Shown here: positions 26,550 through 35,519 of the stretch, one piece after another
How the letters are laid out: each line of letters starts with the position of its first letter
Position numbering within the stretch: the first letter of the stretch is position 1
Assembly: GCA_018239715.1 (NCBI GenBank)
Contig: JAFEGW010000004.1
Coordinates: 169,799 to 233,798, forward strand
Reading direction: 5' to 3'
Source: Verrucomicrobiota bacterium
GTDB taxonomy: Bacteria > Chlamydiota > Chlamydiia > Chlamydiales > Rhabdochlamydiaceae
Length of the DNA: 64,000 nucleotides
Position numbers and translations under genes: made by a program
The notes under the pieces: model-generated
What the model was told of the DNA's origin: nothing
The model's database searches: none
Seen by the model: the letters and a program-made list of their open reading frames with translations, nothing else

Positions 26550-28671
26550 CCATAGGCAGCGTTTCTATTTTTTCGTAGAAATAAAGATAGCCTTTGGTCA
26601 AGGCTGTCTCAAGGTGAGCAGGCAAAGCTTGATCCACAAAAGCATCGCTTGTATACCACCATTTTTCTTCTTTTAAAATGGTTGCCGAGTAGTGGCCTTG
26701 TTGATCACCTTCGCCTTCATGAACAATGATCGATTTGAGAAGATAGTTTGCATCATTGACTTTCAAAATTCTGGGCATATGGACAGTGCAATTAATTTTT
26801 TCTACTTTTTCCCCTAAAAATTTCCATCGGCCCAATTGAAGAATAATGCGTTTAGGAGTCCCTTGGATCACAGCTTTTTCTCTGACACGATAAAATAATT
26901 TTGCCCTGCCGTCAGTCTCATCAATGAATGCGCATCTCGAGCGCTCAGGATCATTGCCTGTTTCCTTCATCCTCTGCGATTCCTGAAATAAACGCTGGCC
27001 ATCTGCCCCTTCCGTCAGAGATTCTGAAATTTTAAAGATGCATTCGGGTTTAAGCGAATCCACCACTTTTAAAGCACGAGGGAGCACTGACAACCTATCG
27101 TCAGCCTTTGCACCTTCTTTTTGATGTTTAGCGATACACTCTTCCAAATATCTTCTCGATTCCGGGCTCTGATTTTCTTCCTTAAACTCCATCCATTCAG
27201 CTTCATGGACACTGGAGAAAAAAATTTCGGGATGATCTTCGGGGAAGGCATATTCTGTAAGGCATCGTAAAAATTGATCTACATCCTCTTGTGAATAGCC
27301 CCGGGCATTTTGCATCAAATGACGTACATTGCCAAGGGGAGAAGCCGATATCCAGGTGCGGTAAGAGACAGGTTGTTCCTGTTGTAAGGCATTTTCGTAA
27401 GCGTTGATAAGACCTTGATAAGCCTTGAATCCCTCGATTTCATGTTTTATTTGCAAGCGCCACTGATCAAAGCACTCGGTGATAGCCCTATCTTTCTTCA
27501 TTCGATTGAATTCTTCTTTTAAAGCTCCTGTGACTTTACCCTCATTGTAAACTTCTTTCCATGCAGCATGCTCCGTACACCTGAGCAAATCCCCTTCTCG
27601 CCTTGCATCCAGACGGAACAAATCCACGATCTCAGAAAACTTCGGATAGATCTTTCTCAAGGGGTTTTTCGCTTTTTCAAGATAGAGATGCTCTAGCTGT
27701 CCAAAGCGTGCTTTTAAGCGAATAAAAACATCTACTAGGTTAGGGCAGACAAAGTCGTGAGTTGCCTTCTGCTCCTCGGAGGATAGAAAACGCATGCGGG
27801 GTAAATATGTTGTTGCATGAGGAAATAAAGATAAAAAAATCCTAAAAGCTTCATGCCTTTTGATTTCTCGCTGGCAAATTTCTTTGAACACACGCGGATA
27901 TTGAGCATCGTTCATAATCGCTTGCGTAGGCGCATTGATAAAGCAGGTATTTCCGACGTTGTCGATAGCAATGGGTTGCCCTTTCTGAAATGAAGGAGCG
28001 GCATTTTTTTTCTCTCTAGGTGCCCGCGAGGTTCTGAGCTCAGCGACAGTTTCTAACATCTCGGCCCATGTGCCTATCACAATGGACACTAAACCGCAGC
28101 ACGTAGCGGGGATTAGCAAAGAATAATTCCTCTTGTAGATGAAAACGCCGCCATAATACAAAGCACCACAGAAAAACAAAGCCGCTGTTTGAAAGGCCAC
28201 GCTGACCCAACTCGAAGTTTCTTTTGCAGCCTCATGAACTTCCGATTTATGGACCAGGGCAGCAACAGCACCCTGCCGTTGAAGTGGAGGGGGAGGCGTT
28301 TGCAACGGAGATAGTACATCGCCCCGATCCGGGGAATAGACTTCGAAAGAACTAGATCTCGGAGGTGTTTGAGGAGCATATCCCGCCGGAGAAGAAAGGC
28401 CCCGGTCGATACGTTCTGTTTCTGCCGCCGGAGGTTTTCGGGGAGAAGTCAACGGAGAGCTGGGAGCTGAGACAAATACTCTAGCCGGAGACCCTCCTGC
28501 AACAGAGGATACGGAAGATGAAGGTGATATAATATTTTCTGCTTCCCCAGCAGGCCCCTCAGCAACAGGGAGATTTTTGAGACAATTGGGAAGGGAATTC
28601 GTACGGGCAATATCTCCTCTACTGGGAAAAACTGTTGGGAGAGATGATGTTGAGGATGAGCGTGTTACCAT
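26524..28671 (-). CDS. Membrane-anchored ubiquitin-specific protease (deubiquitinase)
   Basis: 715 aa. Residues ~1-150 are Ser/Pro-rich and disordered. Two hydrophobic helices follow (~160-210, AFQTAALFFCGALYYGG and LLIPATCCGLVSIVIGTWA). The catalytic domain begins at ~230 with the USP/C19 Cys box, IDNVGNTCFINAPTQAI (Cys243), and ends with the His box GEGDQQGHYSATIL (His660), WWYTSDAFV providing Asp676. All three catalytic residues are present. The layout (disordered head, transmembrane pair, protease) parallels ChlaDub1 of Chlamydia, which belongs to the unrelated CE/C48 class. It probably acts on host ubiquitin at the inclusion membrane or host cytosol. It overlaps the 3' end of rseP by 26 nt, convergent. 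Confidence 0.82.
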   Translation of the reverse strand: MVTRSSSTSSLPTVFPSRGDIARTNSLPNCLKNLPVAEGPAGEAENIISPSSSVSSVAGGSPARVFVSAPSSPLTSPRKPPAAETERIDRGLSSPAGYAPQTPPRSSSFEVYSPDRGDVLSPLQTPPPPLQRQGAVAALVHKSEVHEAAKETSSWVSVAFQTAALFFCGALYYGGVFIYKRNYSLLIPATCCGLVSIVIGTWAEMLETVAELRTSRAPREKKNAAPSFQKGQPIAIDNVGNTCFINAPTQAIMNDAQYPRVFKEICQREIKRHEAFRIFLSLFPHATTYLPRMRFLSSEEQKATHDFVCPNLVDVFIRLKARFGQLEHLYLEKAKNPLRKIYPKFSEIVDLFRLDARREGDLLRCTEHAAWKEVYNEGKVTGALKEEFNRMKKDRAITECFDQWRLQIKHEIEGFKAYQGLINAYENALQQEQPVSYRTWISASPLGNVRHLMQNARGYSQEDVDQFLRCLTEYAFPEDHPEIFFSSVHEAEWMEFKEENQSPESRRYLEECIAKHQKEGAKADDRLSVLPRALKVVDSLKPECIFKISESLTEGADGQRLFQESQRMKETGNDPERSRCAFIDETDGRAKLFYRVREKAVIQGTPKRIILQLGRWKFLGEKVEKINCTVHMPRILKVNDANYLLKSIIVHEGEGDQQGHYSATILKEEKWWYTSDAFVDQALPAHLETALTKGYLYFYEKIETLPMARIGDAAV

Positions 28672-28790
28672 AACGCCCTGAGCTTAACATAATTTTGACT
28701 ATCCATATACTGACAAAAATTGCTTGAGCTCAGTTAGCGTATTTTTCCTTCGATGACTACTCTTCTGATATCGCAGCGAAAGATTCAAGG

Positions 28791-28819
28791 TTGACTCTAC
28801 ACTCTCCGATACCTAAAAT
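28791..28819 (+). promoter_or_regulatory. lepA promoter with leaderless geometry
   Basis: TTGACT (28791-28796), exact 17-nt spacer, TAAAAT (28814-28819), each 5 of 6 consensus. The ATG follows after 6 nt (AGCTGC), so transcription should start at or next to the start codon. No Shine-Dalgarno sequence. Confidence 0.7.
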
Positions 28820-28825
28820 AGCTGC

Positions 28826-30631
28826 ATGTTTCATTACGACATCAAATTCATAAGAAATTTTTCAATTATCGCCCACATCGATCATGGCAAATCGACGATC
28901 GCCGACAGGCTTCTCCAGCTGACAGGGACCATTGCCGAGCGGGACATGCAAGAGCAGGTGCTCGATAAAATGGACTTGGAGCGCGAGCGCGGCATCACGA
29001 TCAAAGCCCATCCTGTGACCATGATCTATCAAGCTGATGACGGTCAAACCTATCAGATCAACTTCATCGACACCCCGGGCCACGTCGACTTCTCCTACGA
29101 AGTCTCTCGCTCTCTCTCCGCCTGTGAAGGAGCCCTTTTGGTCGTCGATGCTGTTCAAGGCGTCCAAGCGCAAAGCCTTGCCAACGTCCATCTTGCCATC
29201 GAGAGAAATCTTGAGATTCTCCCCGTGATCAACAAAATCGATCTTCCCTCCGCCGACGTCGAAAGTGTCAAACAGCAAATCGAAGACGTGATAGGTCTGG
29301 ATACTTCCTCGACGATTCTATGCTCGGCAAAAATGGGCACCGGGATTAAAGAGATCCTGGAGAGCATCCTCGTTTACGTTCCCGCCCCCAAGCCCCCTGC
29401 TGATAATATTTTACGGGCTCTCATTTTCGATTCCCATTACGACACCTATCGAGGCGTCATGGTCTACGTCCGCGTCATGAGCGGAACTATCACCAAAAAA
29501 TCGATGGTCACGATGATGTTCTCGGGCAAGACCTTTGAAGTGCTCGAAGTCGGTATTTTTACTCCTTCCGCTGTGCCTGTTGAAAAACTGCAGCCCGGTG
29601 AAGTCGGCTATGTTATCGCTAACATCAAAAATACCTCCGATGTCAAAATCGGCGACACTCTTACTTCTGCGCAAAGCCCAGCCTTAGAGCCTCTCCCCGG
29701 TTTTCGAGTAATCACCCCCGTCGTCTTCGCCGGCATCTATCCTGTCGATTCCAGCGATTTCGAGGCCCTTCGAGACGCCCTTTATAAGCTTCAGCTTAAC
29801 GACTCTGCGCTCCATGTCGAGCAAGAGAGCAGCATGGCCCTCGGGTTTGGGTTCCGCTGCGGATTCCTCGGCCTTCTCCATCTTGAAATCGTTTTCGAAC
29901 GTCTGCAGCGCCATTTTAATCTCGACATTATCACGACAGCTCCCAGCGTCGTCTATAAATTCTCTCTCACTAATGGCCAGCAGCTTCAAATTGACAACGT
30001 CGCCCATTATCCCGACCCTGCTCAAATCGACTATGTCGAAGAGCCCTGGGTGAAATGCCACATCATGGCCCCTTCCGAATATCTGGGAGCCATCATGGGC
30101 CTTGGCATGGAAAAACGAGGAACCCTTGAAAAAACAGAAACGATGGACAAACGGCTCCTCCTCACCTACCGCTTTCCTCTGAACGAAATCATCACCGATT
30201 TCAACGACAAACTCAAATCGGTAACCCGCGGCTACGGCTCTTTCGATTACGAATTCGACAGCTATGAGCAAAATGACATTGTCAAATTAGAAATCCGGGT
30301 CAATGAAGAACCCGTCGATGCCTTTTCTTGCATGGTCCACCGCTCCAAAGCCGAAGGAAGAGGCCGCGCTATTTGTAAAAAACTCGTTGAAGTCATCCCG
30401 ATGCAGCAATTCAAAGTTCCCGTCCAAGCTGCGATTGGCGGCAAAGTGATTGCCCGCGAGACCATCCGCGCCATTACCAAAAACGTCACCGCTAAATGCT
30501 ACGGCGGCGACATCACCCGTAAACGCAAACTCTGGGAAAAACAAAAAGAAGGCAAGAAGCGGATGAAAGAGATCGGCAAGGTCACCATCCCGCAATCGGC
30601 CTTCATGGAAGTCCTCAAAGCCGGAGATTAA
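28826..30631 (+). CDS. lepA: Translation elongation factor 4 (LepA)
   Basis: 601 aa, full length. GTPase motifs: G1 [15 protein letters not shown] (residues ~15-29), switch region [15 protein letters not shown]3 [15 protein letters not shown]4 NKIDLP. C-terminal LepA-specific domain ends in [20 protein letters not shown]. It back-translocates stalled ribosomes and helps ribosome assembly. In C. trachomatis lepA (CT064) lies beside the ATP/ADP translocase; here it is separated from it by the ytg/rseP block and the deubiquitinase gene. Confidence 0.97.
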   Translation: MFHYDIKFIRNFSIIAHIDHGKSTIADRLLQLTGTIAERDMQEQVLDKMDLERERGITIKAHPVTMIYQADDGQTYQINFIDTPGHVDFSYEVSRSLSACEGALLVVDAVQGVQAQSLANVHLAIERNLEILPVINKIDLPSADVESVKQQIEDVIGLDTSSTILCSAKMGTGIKEILESILVYVPAPKPPADNILRALIFDSHYDTYRGVMVYVRVMSGTITKKSMVTMMFSGKTFEVLEVGIFTPSAVPVEKLQPGEVGYVIANIKNTSDVKIGDTLTSAQSPALEPLPGFRVITPVVFAGIYPVDSSDFEALRDALYKLQLNDSALHVEQESSMALGFGFRCGFLGLLHLEIVFERLQRHFNLDIITTAPSVVYKFSLTNGQQLQIDNVAHYPDPAQIDYVEEPWVKCHIMAPSEYLGAIMGLGMEKRGTLEKTETMDKRLLLTYRFPLNEIITDFNDKLKSVTRGYGSFDYEFDSYEQNDIVKLEIRVNEEPVDAFSCMVHRSKAEGRGRAICKKLVEVIPMQQFKVPVQAAIGGKVIARETIRAITKNVTAKCYGGDITRKRKLWEKQKEGKKRMKEIGKVTIPQSAFMEVLKAGD

Positions 30632-30670
30632 GAAACTGATGCAACCAACGTTGCATCAGCTCGTGTCAGA

Positions 30671-31249
30671 TTATTCGGACTTAGGATAGATTTTTAAGAT
30701 TTTGATCGGATCCACAGGGCGATCTTGCAAACCTGTTTTTGTCGATTCAATCGCTTTCACGACTTCATAACCTTGCGTCACTTCTCCGAAGATCGTATGT
30801 TTATCGTTGAGCCAATTTGTAGGTGCAGTGGTAATGAAGAACTGACTACCATTGGTATTAAGGCCTGCATTAGCCATAGCAAGGAGCCCAGGACGGTCAA
30901 ATCTTGCTGCTTTAGAAAACTCGTCATTGAATTTTCCACCCCAGAGCGACTCTCCACCTCTTCCTGTTCCCGTGGGATCGCCTCCTTGGATCATAAAATT
31001 CTTAATTACACGATGAAAGATGACATCTTTATAATAATCCTTCTTCGCAAGTCCTAAAAAATTCTCGCAAGTCTTTGGGGCAATGTCCGTAAAAAGCGTC
31101 ACTTCGAAGTTTCCTTTGTTGGTTTCAAAAACCACCACCGGCCTTTTAGTTGTCATAGATAAATTCTCCTTTAGCTCTTCTGCATGTAAAGTATGAAGGA
31201 AAAAGCTTCCCATCATCAGTATCAAGAAACGTGTTAAAAATCTCTTCAT
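30671..31249 (-). CDS. Exported cyclophilin-type peptidyl-prolyl isomerase
   Basis: 192 aa from ATG 31249, five nt after GGAGG; an ATG at 31252 is too close to it. Signal peptide MKRFLTRFLILMMGSFFLHTLHA, so the protein is periplasmic or secreted. The cyclophilin core has FHRVIKNFMIQGGDPTGTGR, GLLAMANAGLNTNGSQFFIT and WLNDKHTIFGEV, containing the catalytic Arg and the substrate pocket residues. It accelerates proline isomerisation during folding of envelope proteins. Secreted PPIases (FKBP-type Mip) are known in Chlamydia; this is the cyclophilin type. Confidence 0.93.
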   Translation of the reverse strand: MKRFLTRFLILMMGSFFLHTLHAEELKENLSMTTKRPVVVFETNKGNFEVTLFTDIAPKTCENFLGLAKKDYYKDVIFHRVIKNFMIQGGDPTGTGRGGESLWGGKFNDEFSKAARFDRPGLLAMANAGLNTNGSQFFITTAPTNWLNDKHTIFGEVTQGYEVVKAIESTKTGLQDRPVDPIKILKIYPKSE

Positions 31250-31403
31250 CATTTCCTCCAAGTTAAAAGGAAATTTTACCTAAAAGCTGAAATTTACGCC
31301 TTACAAAAATCAAAGTCTTAAGGAAGATTCGCAAAAATCATTGCACGGAAATATTATTAAGGAAATAATAAGAGCATGAAAAGAAGTTGTAAGGAGGTAG
31401 CCT

Positions 31404-31934
31404 ATGAATCTGTTCATCTACTTGCTTATCTGTCTGATCTCTCTTGCCCATCAAAGCCACCTCTTGGGTAGATCTTCGTATTCCGAACAAGTCCTGAATT
31501 ACATTATGGCCAGCCTTCCAAAACATGGGGTTTTGCGCCGAGATCCGCAAGGATTAGTCTATGTCAAAATCGATAATAATTATATCCATAAACTTATCGA
31601 GTTCATCAAAGGCGAAGGATTTAAAGTGCCGCCCTATTTTGGAGAAGGTTTACATGGCGCTCATATTACGGTGGTTTCCCCCGAGGAGACCATCTATCAT
31701 GCGATCGGAGAAATCTCCGAATGCGGCCAGGTCGTCAGGTTCCATCCGAAAAACTGCACGATTGTCCATCCTCCTACCTGGAAAGCAGGCGAAAAAGCTT
31801 TTCTGATTACAGTCGATTCCCCTGAACTGGATAAATTACGAGAAAAGTATCGACTGCCCAAAAATAAATACGATTTCCATATTACCATCGGCATTAAAGC
31901 CGTAGAATCCGCAAACTCTCTAGAAGATCTTTAG
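31404..31934 (+). CDS. Exported 2H-phosphoesterase-like protein
   Basis: 176 aa. A hydrophobic N-terminus (MNLFIYLLICLISLAHQ) looks like a signal peptide. Two H-x-T motifs in hydrophobic strands, HIT at 87-89 (LHGAHITVVS) and HIT at 159-161 (YDFHITIGIK), about 70 residues apart, are the signature of the 2H superfamily (LigT, cyclic nucleotide phosphodiesterases, AKAP7-like). Members hydrolyse 2',3'-cyclic or 2',5'-linked phosphates of RNA or oligoadenylate. The substrate here is unknown; export suggests host RNA or a host second messenger. AGGAGG lies 6 nt before the ATG. Confidence 0.7.
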   Translation: MNLFIYLLICLISLAHQSHLLGRSSYSEQVLNYIMASLPKHGVLRRDPQGLVYVKIDNNYIHKLIEFIKGEGFKVPPYFGEGLHGAHITVVSPEETIYHAIGEISECGQVVRFHPKNCTIVHPPTWKAGEKAFLITVDSPELDKLREKYRLPKNKYDFHITIGIKAVESANSLEDL

Positions 31935-32025
31935 CAAAACATGTCCTCTTTGGGTGTTAATTTTTTTCTTTACAAGTTTCCTCTGATTTGCAAGAAAGAG
32001 GAAAACCTAACCATTGAGGTGTAGC

Positions 32026-32373
32026 GTGAATTTGAAACAAGTTATCGGTGTTTTGCTCTTTATTGCAGGTGTCTTCCTGATTGGTCTTTCTAATTACATC
32101 AAAACTCAAGTTGCTCAAGGAAATGAGCAAATTTTCGGTGCGCAGCAGAAAGTGGATCAGGCAAATGGTCTCTTTGGCCGCAACCCTATTACGAATGTGA
32201 TCGGCCAGGGCATTACTTCGGGCGCACAGAAGAAAATCGATCAAGGCAAGGCGGACATCAGCTATTACACGGTCGTTGCCAACCGTTGCCAAGTAGGTGG
32301 GATTGTTCTTGTTATCCTGGGAGCTGGAATTGTGTATCTCTGCAGAAAGAAAACGGCAAGTAAGAAAAAATAA
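32026..32373 (+). CDS. Small two-helix membrane protein (DUF3185-like)
   Basis: 115 aa from GTG 32026, with GAGG 6 nt upstream; a TTG at 32014 is less likely. Helix one is residues ~4-24 (QVIGVLLFIAGVFLIGLSNY), helix two ~88-106 (GGIVLVILGAGIVYLC), with a polar loop between and a basic tail KKTASKKK. The general pattern resembles DUF3185 membrane proteins; the match is by look only. Function unknown. Confidence 0.6.
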   Translation: MNLKQVIGVLLFIAGVFLIGLSNYIKTQVAQGNEQIFGAQQKVDQANGLFGRNPITNVIGQGITSGAQKKIDQGKADISYYTVVANRCQVGGIVLVILGAGIVYLCRKKTASKKK

Positions 32374-32382
32374 TTCCCATCT

Positions 32383-32412
32383 ATCGGAATCAAGCGCATG
32401 CTTGATTCCGAT
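32383..32412. terminator. Perfect stem-loop between convergent genes
   Basis: 13-bp perfect inverted repeat ATCGGAATCAAGC / GCTTGATTCCGAT with a GCAT loop, 9 nt after the preceding stop and before the converging xerC. There is no T-run on either side, so it may stop transcription only weakly or protect mRNA ends. Confidence 0.55.
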
Positions 32413-32473
32413 CTCTGACAAATGCTCATAAAACGAAATCTCCAACCGAAAAAACAATCAGTGCGAGTGCACT

Positions 32474-33427
32474 CTAAATAAGATTCTCGTCTTCGTGTGT
32501 TTCTTCACGTTTTGGAACCGCCAGGTCTTTCCCTTTGACCAGAGGGTGCGCTTTATCATAAACAACCTTTTTTAATTTGGCCGACACCTGTGTATAGATC
32601 GTCGTAGTCGCAAGAGAGCTATGACCCAGGAGAGTCTGAATGGTTTTAAGGTCCATTCCATTTTCTAACCAGTGAGTGGCAATCGTATGCCGAATCGTAT
32701 GCGGTGTTGCCTTCGCAGCAAGGCCCGATTGCTTCAAATACAGCTTGAAATTCCGGTCCACGGAACGGACTGTTAGCCTCTCTCCCCATTTATTAAGAAA
32801 AATCGCTTCGTGATTTTTTTCAGCTTGATGCAGATCACTATCAAGCACTCTCTCCGGATGTTGAAGATAACTGTTAATCCAGGCAGATGCATTTTTAGTA
32901 ATCGGAATGACACGTTCTTTTTTCCCTTTTCCCTTGACGCGCAGCGTGAGATTTTCCACGTCAAAATCTGTCCGATTAAGTCCCACCAGTTCGCTGATTC
33001 GCAGGCCTGAACTATAAAACAGCTCGATAATCGCCCGGTCCCGAAAGCCTAGATAAGTTTGAGTGTCCGGCTGCTGAAATAACCGGTCGATTTCTTCCCG
33101 CGTCAAAGGAGCCGGGATGGTCTTCTCTAACTTTGGCGCATCAATCTCCTCCAAAGGGTTCTGCGAGATCGCCCCTTCTTTCAAAAGATATTTAAAAAAA
33201 GATCGCAGAGCTGAGAGGCGCCTTAAAATGGTCCTTTTGGTTGCTTGTTTTTGGTTGAGGTGGGCTAAATAGCCTCTGATCATTCTCTTATCGACGGATT
33301 TAATATCGGCGACCTCGGCAAATTTTTGAAAATCTGCCAGATCCAGCCCATAATTTCTTAAGGTATGCACAGAACCGTTTTTAATCGCTTGCAGATAGCT
33401 TAAAAACTTTTCTTTCCACTCCTTCAT
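32474..33427 (-). CDS. xerC: Tyrosine recombinase XerC
   Basis: 317 aa. N-terminal SAM-like DNA-binding domain (AIKNGSVHTLRNYGLDLADF). Catalytic domain with all active residues: Arg in YSSGLRISELVGL, Lys in VKGKGKKERVIP, HTIRHTIATHWLENG (His-x-x-Arg), LGHSSLATTTIYTQV (His and the Tyr nucleophile). It resolves chromosome dimers at dif with XerD. AAGGAAG precedes the ATG. Divergent from the ABC-F gene with only 29 nt between starts. Same place as CT347 in C. trachomatis. Confidence 0.93.
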   Translation of the reverse strand: MKEWKEKFLSYLQAIKNGSVHTLRNYGLDLADFQKFAEVADIKSVDKRMIRGYLAHLNQKQATKRTILRRLSALRSFFKYLLKEGAISQNPLEEIDAPKLEKTIPAPLTREEIDRLFQQPDTQTYLGFRDRAIIELFYSSGLRISELVGLNRTDFDVENLTLRVKGKGKKERVIPITKNASAWINSYLQHPERVLDSDLHQAEKNHEAIFLNKWGERLTVRSVDRNFKLYLKQSGLAAKATPHTIRHTIATHWLENGMDLKTIQTLLGHSSLATTTIYTQVSAKLKKVVYDKAHPLVKGKDLAVPKREETHEDENLI

Positions 33428-33456
33428 AAACTTCCTTTTTGGTAGAATATCCCTCT

Positions 33457-35031
33457 ATGATTACCTTAACCAAGATTTCTAAAAAAGTCGGATCTCGTCT
33501 TCTCTTCGAAAATATCAATGTCACCTTTAATGCAGGAGACCGTTACGGACTGACAGGTCCCAACGGCTCAGGTAAATCTACACTCATGAAAATCATGATG
33601 GGTCTGGAAGAGTCCACGGGCGGAACTGTCACTAAACCACGCAAAGTCGGCTTCTTAAAGCAGAACATCGAAGATTTTAAAGATCATGATGTGATCACAG
33701 TTGTGATCATGGGCAATAGCCGTTTATGGGCAGCGCTGCAAGAGCGCGACCGTCTTTATGAGGAAGAGATGACCGATGAGGTCGGCATCCGGTTAGGAGA
33801 GCTCGAAGAAGTTGTTGCCGAAGAAAACGGCTACAGCGCAGAATCGGAAGCCGAAGAGCTGCTCATCGGCATGGGAATCCCTCAAAATTTGCATTCTAAG
33901 AAAATGCACCAAATCCCTCTCGACTCACAATTCCGCGTCCTCTTATGCCAAGCGCTATTCGGAGAACCCGAAGCCCTCCTGCTCGACGAACCTACCAACC
34001 ACCTCGATATGGAATCGATCGGATGGCTGGAGCAATTTCTGATTAAGTATAAAGGCGTCTTAGTTGTGATCAGCCATGACCGCCACTTTCTCAATACCGT
34101 CACGACCCATATCGCCGATATCGACTACGAGACTGTCATTATCTATCCCGGCAACTACGACCAAATGGTCGTCGCAAAAACCGCTGTCCGTTCAAGGGCA
34201 GAAGATGAAAATAAATCGAAAGAAAAGAAAATTGCGCAGCTCCAAGATTTTGTTTCCAGGTTCGGAGCCGGAACGCGCGCCAGCCAAGTGCAATCCCGTA
34301 TCCGGGAAATCAACCGCTTACAGCCTGTCGAGCTGAAAGAATCTAACATTCAACGGCCTTACATTCGGTTTTACCCTCCTGAAAAACCCTCCGGCGAGAT
34401 CGTCATGAAGGTGGAGAATATTTCTAAAGCCTACGATGCCCACCCGGTCATTAAGAATTTCAGCTGCGAAATCCTGCGCGGTAATAAAATTGGCGTGATC
34501 GGAAATAACGGCCGGGGAAAAACCACTCTCCTTAAGATGTTAGCCGGCGTTTTGCAACAAGACAATGGAAGAATCGAGCCCGGACATCAGGTGCAGATCG
34601 GATATTTTCCTCAAAATCACTCGGATATCATCGATAAAAAGGGAAAACAGACCATTTTCGACTGGCTGAAAGCCAAAAAAGAAAATGTTTACGACCAAGA
34701 TGTCCGGAGCGTTCTGGGCAAAATGCTCTTTAGCGGAGACGACGCTTTTAAACCCGTCGCTCATCTTTCAGGAGGAGAGACCGCCCGCCTGATCATGGCG
34801 GGGATGATGCTCTGTAATTATAATTTTCTGATCATGGACGAACCCAACAACCACCTCGATCTCGAAGCCGTTGCCGCCCTTGCCTGGGCCCTCGAAGATT
34901 TTAAAGGCACCGTGATCATGGCCTCGCACGACCGCGGTCTTCTCGATGAAGTTGCAACCCAAATCATCGCTTTTGAAGCCGATGGAATCCATAATTTTAA
35001 AGGACCACTGGAAGAATACTTGGCAACTTGA
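33457..35031 (+). CDS. ABC-F ATPase, YbiT-like
   Basis: 524 aa from ATG 33457. Two nucleotide-binding domains without membrane segments: Walker A GLTGPNGSGKSTLMK and GVIGNNGRGKTTLLK; second signature LSGGETARL; Walker B LLLDEPTNHLDMESI and FLIMDEPNNHLDLEAV. The first signature is degenerate (IPLDSQFRV in place of LSGGQ), and the long P-site linker (SFQ region LQDFVSRFGAGTRASQVQSR) matches YbiT rather than EttA. ABC-F proteins bind the ribosomal E site and relieve stalled peptidyl transfer. No Shine-Dalgarno sequence; TAGAAT lies 8 nt before the ATG. In the CT348 position. Confidence 0.92.
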   Translation: MITLTKISKKVGSRLLFENINVTFNAGDRYGLTGPNGSGKSTLMKIMMGLEESTGGTVTKPRKVGFLKQNIEDFKDHDVITVVIMGNSRLWAALQERDRLYEEEMTDEVGIRLGELEEVVAEENGYSAESEAEELLIGMGIPQNLHSKKMHQIPLDSQFRVLLCQALFGEPEALLLDEPTNHLDMESIGWLEQFLIKYKGVLVVISHDRHFLNTVTTHIADIDYETVIIYPGNYDQMVVAKTAVRSRAEDENKSKEKKIAQLQDFVSRFGAGTRASQVQSRIREINRLQPVELKESNIQRPYIRFYPPEKPSGEIVMKVENISKAYDAHPVIKNFSCEILRGNKIGVIGNNGRGKTTLLKMLAGVLQQDNGRIEPGHQVQIGYFPQNHSDIIDKKGKQTIFDWLKAKKENVYDQDVRSVLGKMLFSGDDAFKPVAHLSGGETARLIMAGMMLCNYNFLIMDEPNNHLDLEAVAALAWALEDFKGTVIMASHDRGLLDEVATQIIAFEADGIHNFKGPLEEYLAT

Positions 35032-35057
35032 TATACTCAAGCAGCAGGGTGATAAAA

Positions 35058-35282
35058 ATGATAGCTCCTATCCAACCAAACAGGCCTTCTTCTCCAGGAG
35101 AAAATGCTCATGATTTAACCTCTATCTCCAAATCTTTTGGAAAAGAAATTGATGGATTTACTGCTGATTTTTCTCATTTAACCTCTGCCAATCTCGATCC
35201 CCAGCTCGCCCATATGGCTAAGCGGATTATCGCTGCGACTGAAAAAGCAAAAGAAATTTTATCCAGCGTAGGGAGGGGCTAA
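35058..35282 (+). CDS. Small hypothetical protein, first of pair
   Basis: 74 aa from ATG 35058 (AGGGTGA 5-6 nt upstream; a TTG at 35028 would overlap the ABC-F end). Polar N-terminus, then an amphipathic helix (HMAKRIIAATEKAKEILSSV). Not recognised. Its stop is immediately followed by the ATG of the next small gene. The size and pairing recall small type III secretion components, but nothing in the sequence proves that. Confidence 0.55.
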   Translation: MIAPIQPNRPSSPGENAHDLTSISKSFGKEIDGFTADFSHLTSANLDPQLAHMAKRIIAATEKAKEILSSVGRG

Positions 35283-35519
35283 ATGACACTCCGAGAAACT
35301 CTTTACGAAGCGGGTGAAACGGTAGAGACGATTTTAACTCAGCCTCTTTCTGTTCCCGGCCTGCCCCAAGCTATTTCTCTTTTTGAAGCTTCTAAACATT
35401 ACCTAGAAAATCCCACCTCTCCCGAGCTCAAGAAAATTCTCGAAACATTTCTCCGGCATCCCGCTGCTCTGGAGATCATGCTGCAAGAATTTAAGCTGAT
35501 TTCACAAGACCTTTCCTAA
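35283..35519 (+). CDS. Small hypothetical protein, second of pair
   Basis: 78 aa, all helical by look (EAGETVETILTQPL, KKILETFLRHPAALEIMLQE). The ATG abuts the stop of the previous gene, so the two are probably co-translated and may interact. Its stop overlaps the end of the converging porin by 4 nt. Not recognised. Confidence 0.55.
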   Translation: MTLRETLYEAGETVETILTQPLSVPGLPQAISLFEASKHYLENPTSPELKKILETFLRHPAALEIMLQEFKLISQDLS

